Assembly: GCA_002418595.1 (NCBI GenBank)
Contig: DIEK01000084.1
Span: 1,397 to 12,858, forward strand
Source: Candidatus Omnitrophica bacterium UBA5776
Lineage (GTDB): Bacteria > Omnitrophota > Gorgyraeia > Gygaellales > Profunditerraquicolaceae
Direction of reading: 5' to 3'
DNA length: 11,462 nt
Below are positions 6,731 to 11,462 of this stretch, piece after piece. A program made the translations under genes and the position numbers. Under the pieces are notes generated by a model. The model did not search any database and had not been told where the DNA came from. It saw only the letters and a program-made list of their open reading frames with translations. Position 1 is the stretch's first letter; each line of letters opens with the position of its first letter.

Positions 6731-8740
6731 ATGAATATGCGAATTCCGGGGACAGTATTATTAGTCAAGGTGGTTCTATTGGGGGTATTTATATGTCCTG
6801 CGCGGGCTGGATTTTCTTTGTCTGAAGCGGCAGCATCCGGAACAGAGACCGACAAGGTGGAACTGGAGAGGATAGTGGTTACGCCGTTGAGGCTGCAAAG
6901 CGGTATTTCAGACACTCCCGATAAGGTAACGGTCATCCCGGTCTCTTCCTTGTCCAGCGGATACGCGATGAACATCGACGACCTGCTTAAAGATGTCAAC
7001 GGTGTGGATGTTTCCAGAAGGACCGGATTGACATCTTCGACATCTACCGTTACTTTACGCGGATTCGGAGGCCAGGCTCGCGGCCGCACTCTGGTGCTAG
7101 TTGACGGTATCCCTTTCAACGAAATATACAGCGGGGAAGTTTACTGGAACGCCATACCTATGGAGGACGTCGAGAGGATAGAGGTGGTCTCCGGCGCCGG
7201 TTCGGCTCTCTATGGCCCGGGAGCTATGGGAGGGGTGATCAACATTATCACCAGGGATCCCTCTTCCCGCCGCACCAGCGTGAGTTCGGGATACGGTTCT
7301 TTCGCGACGCGCTTTGCCGGAGTAAGCCACGAGGAAAAAATGGGCAATTTCTCCTGCAGGGTTTCCGGCAACTGGTTTAAAACTGATGGCTATGTGGCCG
7401 TGCCGAGCCCTAAGACTTATGATATCCGCAGGGATAAGGAGAATTATAACGCCAACGTGAAACTTAGCTACGATATGGGCGGCGGCGATACCGCGGGGAT
7501 GAATTACCGCCATTATGAAGAGGACGTTAACGGCGGCAGAAAATATTATTACGGCTCAAACGATATGGACAATCTTAGTTTTAATCTGCGTAAAGAGATA
7601 AACGGCGTGGAATTGCTGGGGACATTCTACCTGGACCGTCAGGAAGCCACCTGGGTCAACGATAAAAGCCCTTCATATACCAGCGTGGATTATATAAACA
7701 AGAATCCCAAGACCACCGTGGGGGGGAATCTGCAAACGAATATTCATCTTAACGAAGCTAATTTGCTCGCCGTAGGAGGCGATATCCGCAGCGGCCGGAT
7801 AGCGTCCGTGGATAATTATAAAAGCGCGGTGCGCAGAGTGGATGCTAAGGGGCAGCAGGATTCTCTCGGGCTCTATCTGCAGGATGAAATAAAACTGGCG
7901 GACAAGGCCGTGATCACTCTCGGCGGGCGTTGGGATTATTGGAGGAATTCGGACGGTTCGTTGTATGACGATACCCTCTCTCCGAAATGGGTATCGTATG
8001 ATTCGGTGGACGGCAGCACTTTCAGCCCGAAACTGGGGGTGATGTACCGCCTTTCTCGGGATACGACATTCAGGGCCACGGCCGGAAAGTCTTTCAGGAT
8101 ACCGACTCTTTACGATCTCTACCGCACCTGGAAATCCAGCTCCACCACATACCGCGCCAATCCGAATCTTAAGCCGGAGAAGGCATATTGTTTTGACGCG
8201 GGGGTGGAGCAGAAAATTCTTGAAAAGATCACCGCGCGGGTCACTTTTTATTACAACGACGTGGATGACCTTATTTACAGCGTGGGCGAGAGCGTGAAAG
8301 ATAAGCAGAATGTCGGGAAAGTGGAGATATACGGCCTCGAAACAGAGTTGTCTTACGCCCCTTTTGAAAAAATGGATATTTTCCTCAATCACACGTTTAA
8401 TTCTTCCAGGATAGTCAAGCATAGCGATGCCTCCCTCGAGGATAAGTACCTGACTTACACGCCTGAAGAGAAATGGTCGTTCGGGTGCCTATTCTTTGAT
8501 CCTAAACTCCTGGACGTACGGCTCACCGGGCGTTATACCGGGTCGGTATTCAGTAATGACGCCAATACGCAGAAACTGGACGGTTATTTTATCTGGGACG
8601 TTTCATTCTCGCGTAAAATAGGAGCGGTTACGGAAATAAGCTTGAGCGTGGACAATCTGCAGGACCGCAGTTACCAGGAATATCGCGGCGTCCTGGCTCC
8701 CGGCAGGACCGTCATCGGCAGCGTAAAGGTTGTGTTTTAG
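6731..8740 (+). CDS. TonB-dependent outer-membrane receptor (BtuB/FepA-like)
   Basis: This 669-residue receptor imports a scarce ligand across the outer membrane using TonB energy. The N terminus is a signal peptide (basic start, hydrophobic core about 9-21, cleavage likely after ARA, residue 26). A TonB box, ERIVVTP, follows at 46-52. The plug domain (about 60-175) has VTLRGFGG..RGRTLVLVDGIPFN and DVERIEVVSGAGSALYGPGAMGGVINIIT, both diagnostic. The beta barrel fills about 185-669 and ends with NLQDRSYQEY, a PGR turn and a terminal Phe needed for barrel assembly. AAAGGAGG (6717-6724), six bases before ATG 6731, is the best ribosome site in this run. The 30-base gap after the radical SAM gene leaves no room for a riboswitch, so it probably shares the upstream transcript. 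BtuB-like sequence does not prove cobalamin as ligand; siderophores or glycans remain possible. Confidence 0.92.
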   Translation: MNMRIPGTVLLVKVVLLGVFICPARAGFSLSEAAASGTETDKVELERIVVTPLRLQSGISDTPDKVTVIPVSSLSSGYAMNIDDLLKDVNGVDVSRRTGLTSSTSTVTLRGFGGQARGRTLVLVDGIPFNEIYSGEVYWNAIPMEDVERIEVVSGAGSALYGPGAMGGVINIITRDPSSRRTSVSSGYGSFATRFAGVSHEEKMGNFSCRVSGNWFKTDGYVAVPSPKTYDIRRDKENYNANVKLSYDMGGGDTAGMNYRHYEEDVNGGRKYYYGSNDMDNLSFNLRKEINGVELLGTFYLDRQEATWVNDKSPSYTSVDYINKNPKTTVGGNLQTNIHLNEANLLAVGGDIRSGRIASVDNYKSAVRRVDAKGQQDSLGLYLQDEIKLADKAVITLGGRWDYWRNSDGSLYDDTLSPKWVSYDSVDGSTFSPKLGVMYRLSRDTTFRATAGKSFRIPTLYDLYRTWKSSSTTYRANPNLKPEKAYCFDAGVEQKILEKITARVTFYYNDVDDLIYSVGESVKDKQNVGKVEIYGLETELSYAPFEKMDIFLNHTFNSSRIVKHSDASLEDKYLTYTPEEKWSFGCLFFDPKLLDVRLTGRYTGSVFSNDANTQKLDGYFIWDVSFSRKIGAVTEISLSVDNLQDRSYQEYRGVLAPGRTVIGSVKVVF

Positions 8741-9013
8741 AATAAAGTCCTGCGGACTTGCGACTGTTGAAATGCCGGGGATCCCAGATGCGCTTTGAAT
8801 AAAAAAGCGGGCGGCATTGGATGGGTATGCCGCGTTAAAATGTTATATAAAATCTTGGCGGAATCGCGTTCTCACGGTATATTAAGAGAGACGGGGCAGG
8901 TCAGGTTTCATCTTGAGGTTCACCACCAAGATATGAGCCCGGAAAGCTTCAATAAGAGATGAGCGCGGTTTCGGGTAATGCTCTCCGGTTCGTCCGGAAA
9001 GAAGAGATTGAGT
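8741..9013 (+). promoter_or_regulatory. Structured non-coding stretch ahead of the TPR gene, with alternative hairpins and two promoter candidates
   Basis: A 6-bp hairpin, AAGTCC/GGACTT (8745-8759), follows the receptor stop without a T run. AATGCCG (8771-8777) can pair with CGGCATT (8812-8818), enclosing CGCTTT/AAAGCG (8791-8796 and 8804-8809). Alternatively GCGGCAT (8811-8817) pairs with ATGCCGC (8827-8833). The two pairings share bases 8812-8817 and exclude each other. Downstream are an extended -10 (TG at 8841-8842, TATATA at 8844-8849) and a full promoter candidate listed separately. Short open frames here (8840-8962 and 8959-9147) lack ribosome sites and I do not call them genes. No known riboswitch class was recognised. 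Confidence 0.35.
8855..8883 (+). promoter_or_regulatory. Sigma-70-like promoter for the TPR gene
   Basis: TTGGCG (8855-8860) and TATATT (8878-8883) are separated by exactly 17 bases, matching the -35 consensus at four and the -10 at five of six positions. A transcript from about 8890 would have a leader of roughly 125 bases before ATG 9014. This is the best-formed promoter I can see in the window. Confidence 0.45.
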
Positions 9014-10165
9014 ATGCGATATCGGATATCCATCAGAAGGGAATTGTGCATAGACTCGTTCTTCGGCGCTTTAGCCCGCGGGGTTGTGTTGGCCTCTGTA
9101 TTTCTGTTTTTTTATGCCGCTGCGGTATGCCGCGCGGAGACTATTAAACTTAAGAGCGGCACGGTGGTGCGCGGCAGAATAGTGGGAGAGACTTCACAGA
9201 TCGTGCAGGTGCAGGTTTACGGAGTGCAGGTGCCGTATTTCCGGAATGAAATACTCTCTATACAAAAAGACGACGAGGAACAGCCGGCCCGGCAAGAGGA
9301 ATTACCTGCCGCGGTAAAGATATTACCGGTCGTAAAAGAAAAGTCTCCTGCCGAGGGCGATAAAAAGCCGGCCGCGCAAAAGAATCCTTTGGATGATATC
9401 AAAGGTCCCTACGAATTGAAGATTGCCGTTCGCTCCGCCAGGAGGCACTTAAAGAACAAGGAATTTAAGGCCGCCGTCCTCGACCTGGAGACGGTGCGCT
9501 TGAAGTATCCCGATAACCCGGATTTGAATGCCGTCCTGGGGTCGGTCTGTCTGGCTGAAAAACGGTATGATCAAGGCGTGCAATGTTTCGAAAAGGCCGT
9601 TGTCGGCGCCGGGGCCGAATCTCCTTATTGGCGAGGCCTCGGCAAGGCGTATTTTGGGGCCGGCAGGACCGATGATGCAGAGAAAGTCCTGCAGAAGGTT
9701 GTCGCATCCGGGCAGACAAAAAAGGCGGACACGTATTTGTTCCTGGGGCGCATATCCCTGAAGAAGAAGCAGTATGAGCAGGCGCTTGGTTATCTGAAAG
9801 AAGGCGCGGAGATAGAAAAGGCCCCTTCAGCCGAGATTTTGCACTATATGGGTTGGGCCCAATATTGCCTGAATAACTATAAGGAGGCCATTGTTCTCTG
9901 GGAAAAAGCTATGGAAAAAGGCTATCCTTTCACGGGCGCCTGGGGCAGGGCCTATCTGAAGATAGGTAATTATAAGAAGGCCGCGGAATATTTGGAGAAG
10001 TCGCTGGGATCTCCGAATGCCGATAAAAGCGAGATCTATGAGCGCTTGGGACAGGTATATCTGAGCGGTAACGACAAGACGAAAGCGGCGGAATATTTCA
10101 GAAAGGCTTCGGAGCTGGGCAATATGGAAGCGGAGGACGCTTTGAAGGCAATGCAGCGGCAGTGA
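9014..10165 (+). CDS. Secreted TPR-repeat protein with N-terminal small beta (Sm/SH3-like) domain
   Basis: From ATG 9014 this is 383 residues. A signal peptide is visible: basic start MRYRISIRRE, hydrophobic core about 24-37, likely cleavage after CRA at residue 41. A short beta domain follows (42-85: ETIKLKSGTVVRGRIVGET onward, ending NEILSIQKD). It has the 'LKSG..VRGRIV' look of small secreted Sm- or SH3-like modules found in many envelope proteins. Residues 86-130 are a charged Pro/Lys/Glu linker. Residues 133-370 hold about seven TPR units, with clear A/G-A pairs such as YEQALGYLKEG, YKEAIVLWEKAM and YKKAAEYLEKS. It is probably a periplasmic or lipid-free envelope scaffold that binds partner proteins; no enzymatic motif is present. 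ATG 8978 is an alternative start adding 12 residues; neither start has a strong ribosome site. The frame and domains are secure, the partner unknown. Confidence 0.85.
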   Translation: MRYRISIRRELCIDSFFGALARGVVLASVFLFFYAAAVCRAETIKLKSGTVVRGRIVGETSQIVQVQVYGVQVPYFRNEILSIQKDDEEQPARQEELPAAVKILPVVKEKSPAEGDKKPAAQKNPLDDIKGPYELKIAVRSARRHLKNKEFKAAVLDLETVRLKYPDNPDLNAVLGSVCLAEKRYDQGVQCFEKAVVGAGAESPYWRGLGKAYFGAGRTDDAEKVLQKVVASGQTKKADTYLFLGRISLKKKQYEQALGYLKEGAEIEKAPSAEILHYMGWAQYCLNNYKEAIVLWEKAMEKGYPFTGAWGRAYLKIGNYKKAAEYLEKSLGSPNADKSEIYERLGQVYLSGNDKTKAAEYFRKASELGNMEAEDALKAMQRQ

Positions 10166-10302
10166 GAGGGCTTAAGGGGAGAATATAATGGACGAAGGGT
10201 TAAGCCATTACCGACCGGATGAATAGACAAAAGAAGCGATAGCGTTCTCGCGCATCATGGAGATACAAAGTTAGCGAGAACGGCGCCAGCAAAGGAGGAT
10301 GT
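10166..10302 (+). promoter_or_regulatory. Leader with two perfect inverted repeats, a TATAAT box and a possible micro-ORF upstream of the Cys-rich gene
   Basis: GGCTTAA (10169-10175) and TTAAGCC (10200-10206) form a 7-bp perfect repeat. CGTTCTCGC (10243-10251) and GCGAGAACG (10274-10282) form a 9-bp perfect repeat with a 22-base loop, ending 8 bases before the AAAGGAGG of the next gene. Between them, AAGGGGAG (10174-10181) precedes ATG 10188 by six bases and opens a 12-codon frame (MDEGLSHYRPDE, stop 10224-10226). An exact TATAAT at 10184-10189 could instead be a -10 box, but no good -35 is present. The layout would suit an attenuator, a leader-peptide switch or an operator; none can be proven from one sequence. 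Confidence 0.35.
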
Positions 10303-10473
10303 ATGGAAAAGAGAACGCAAAGCTCCCGGGGGACATGCCGATGCGGATGTGACTGCGTCCAGGACGCCGGGCGCGGCGATGCCCGCGGAGAATCTGGCTG
10401 TATCGCCGCCTGCACTTTGGATCTCGGCCATTACGGCTCTCACCATTGTTCCCAAGGGCACCGTTGGTTGTGA
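10303..10473 (+). CDS. Small Cys/His-rich protein of unknown function (possible metal-binding mini-protein)
   Basis: This 56-residue frame has a near-ideal ribosome site, AAAGGAGG (10291-10298), four bases before its ATG. It contains seven cysteines: C12, C14, C16 and C18 in TCRCGCDC, then C33 and C37 in GCIAAC, and C49. It also has four histidines (H43, H47, H48, H53) in LGHYGSHHCSQGHRW. Alternating CxCxCxC followed by CxxxC and an H..C...H tail suggests zinc, copper or iron-sulfur binding, or a cysteine-based redox role; I do not recognise the family. It has no signal peptide or membrane span, so it should be cytoplasmic. Codon use resembles the neighbouring genes. It ends 16 bases before the TamB-like gene, so the two are probably co-transcribed. 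The ribosome site and cysteine pattern argue it is real; function is open. Confidence 0.68.
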   Translation: MEKRTQSSRGTCRCGCDCVQDAGRGDARGESGCIAACTLDLGHYGSHHCSQGHRWL

Positions 10474-10489
10474 GCGTTAGTTTATATCC

Positions 10490-11462
10490 ATGAAGCCGCG
10501 CAGACAGGGATCGTTTTGGGCCGTAATGACCGCGGCGGTATGCCTACTGCTTCTTTTCCCGGCGGTATTCTATCTCTTCTTTACCGCCGAAGGTTCGCGT
10601 TTTGTTCTCAGCCGTCTGCTGGCAGATTATATCAGTCCGGTTGAAACCGGGTCCCTGAAAGCCCGGGGGTCGTTTGTCCGCGGACTGGTCATTCAGGACC
10701 CTGAACTGGTTACTTTGAAATGGCTGCCTCCCGGGTCAAAGTTAAAGGCGCAGAGGATAGAAGTTTCACTGGTCTTATTCGGTGAACCGGGGATAAACGT
10801 GAGCGTTTATAACGGCAAACTGCTGTTGCCGTGGGGAGATTCTCTGCAATTCTACGGCAGGTCCCGCGCTTCTTTTCTGGACGTCCAGGTTTTTACCGGC
10901 AGATTGAGCGTGAATGAGGCGTTCTCGGTATTCTTCCGGGATTCCGAATTGAACAAGGCCACGGGGGCGTTAACGGGTCTGGATTTTCATATCGGCGGGA
11001 GTTTGAGAAACCCTTTGCTGGAGGGGACCTTCGTTCTGGAGGACGCCGCCTACAAGAGTTTCAAGGCCTCAGGCTGCAAGGGGAAGGTCTCGTTGATGTT
11101 ATCGCGCTCCGGCAGCGGGATGGCGGCGCGCGGAAAGATCGATATCGCCGGCGGAACTCTCTACGGAGAGCGCACCGCGAAGATAATGCTGGGAGAAAGC
11201 GTCCTTCTTTTTAACGGCCCGTTTCGTTCCCTGTCTTTCGATCTGAAGGGCGAAGCTAAGGTCGAAGACACGCGCATAGAGCTTTCTTTCCGCGGGACGA
11301 TGGACAAACCGGAATTGAGATTGACGTCGCAGCCGCCGCTTTCGCAGGACCGGCTGCTGCTGATGCTGGCGACAAATAAAAAGTGGCAGAGCACGGAGAG
11401 CGCTTTGTCCGGCGGCAGGCTGCCGGCGGAGATGGCCGCGGACTTTCTCGATTTCTTCATTC
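10490..11462 (+). CDS. TamB/AsmA-like envelope protein (3' end outside window)
   Basis: The frame from ATG 10490 is open to the window edge, giving 324 residues without a stop. A single N-terminal signal anchor (about 10-32, after MKPRRQGS) is followed by GSLKARGSFVRGLVIQDPEL (54-73), the AsmA/TamB-type first beta repeat. Then come LTGLDFHIGGSLRNPLLEGTF (161-181), a standard TamB repeat unit, and FRGTMDKPELRLTS.PPLSQDRLLLMLAT (268-295), the signature near the TamB C terminus. TamB-type proteins form long hydrophobic beta grooves that bridge the periplasm and help outer-membrane protein or phospholipid delivery. Here the C-terminal signature comes by residue 270, so the whole protein is probably only 400-500 residues, against over 1000 in proteobacterial TamB. 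A stop (TAG 10478-10480) bounds the start; the ribosome site is poor, suggesting coupling to the Cys-rich gene upstream. Confidence 0.78.
   Translation, partial: MKPRRQGSFWAVMTAAVCLLLLFPAVFYLFFTAEGSRFVLSRLLADYISPVETGSLKARGSFVRGLVIQDPELVTLKWLPPGSKLKAQRIEVSLVLFGEPGINVSVYNGKLLLPWGDSLQFYGRSRASFLDVQVFTGRLSVNEAFSVFFRDSELNKATGALTGLDFHIGGSLRNPLLEGTFVLEDAAYKSFKASGCKGKVSLMLSRSGSGMAARGKIDIAGGTLYGERTAKIMLGESVLLFNGPFRSLSFDLKGEAKVEDTRIELSFRGTMDKPELRLTSQPPLSQDRLLLMLATNKKWQSTESALSGGRLPAEMAADFLDFFI

Noticed and set aside
7673..8422. 249-codon open frame on the minus strand
   Set aside because: It is a shadow of the TonB receptor barrel, with no domain and no ribosome site.
8745..8759. AAGTCC/GGACTT hairpin as terminator of the receptor operon
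   Set aside because: No T run follows and the 6-bp stem with a 3-base loop is too weak for an intrinsic terminator.
8840..8962. 40-codon frame ending in an ATGA overlap with a 62-codon frame at 8959-9147
   Set aside because: The overlap is tempting, but neither start has a ribosome site, the first frame covers the best promoter, and the second is out of frame with the secure TPR protein.
10255..10461. 68-codon minus-strand frame over the Cys-rich gene
   Set aside because: It has no ribosome site or domain, whereas the opposite strand has AAAGGAGG and a patterned Cys/His product.

Overview
The window looks like a chromosomal piece of an uncultured Gram-negative (diderm) bacterium of roughly balanced base composition. 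A TonB-dependent outer-membrane receptor and a TamB/AsmA-type envelope protein imply an outer membrane. The gene mix (alkaline-phosphatase-superfamily protein with a DPGxG membrane hairpin, GT39-type glycosyltransferase, radical SAM, TPR and TamB-like proteins) is what I would expect from a PVC-group lineage such as Candidatus Omnitrophota. That placement is inference, not a match. All supported genes lie on the + strand and no mobile element, tRNA, rRNA or CRISPR array was seen.

Layout. Positions 2-160 are the tail of a GTPase-type protein with an EF-1A/CysN-like last domain. It overlaps a membrane-anchored phosphodiesterase/phosphatase of the alkaline phosphatase superfamily (154-2211) by 7 bases. 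A 200-base gap with a weak terminator-like hairpin, a candidate promoter and two leader hairpins separates this pair from a tightly packed run: GT2 glycosyltransferase (2412-3128), multi-membrane-span GT39-like transferase (3144-4613), two-domain WecD-like N-acetyltransferase (4633-5622), radical SAM protein with a SPASM-like tail (5651-6700) and a TonB-dependent receptor (6731-8740). The first three fit making a modified sugar, loading it on a polyprenyl carrier and transferring it to an extracytoplasmic acceptor. The radical SAM enzyme may modify that product. The receptor is probably co-transcribed, but its link to the pathway is not evident.

After a structured non-coding stretch (8741-9013) with a good sigma-70-like promoter comes a secreted TPR protein with an N-terminal small beta domain (9014-10165). 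A second structured leader (10166-10302) with two perfect inverted repeats and a possible 12-codon leader peptide precedes a well-initiated 56-residue Cys/His-rich protein (10303-10473). That gene is followed 16 bases later by a TamB/AsmA-like gene (10490 to the window edge) that reaches its C-terminal-type motif unusually early.

The best candidates for undescribed biology are the Cys-rich mini-protein with its leader, the compact TamB-like protein beside it, the DPGxG hairpin fused to the phosphodiesterase, and the glycosyltransferase/acetyltransferase/radical SAM set.
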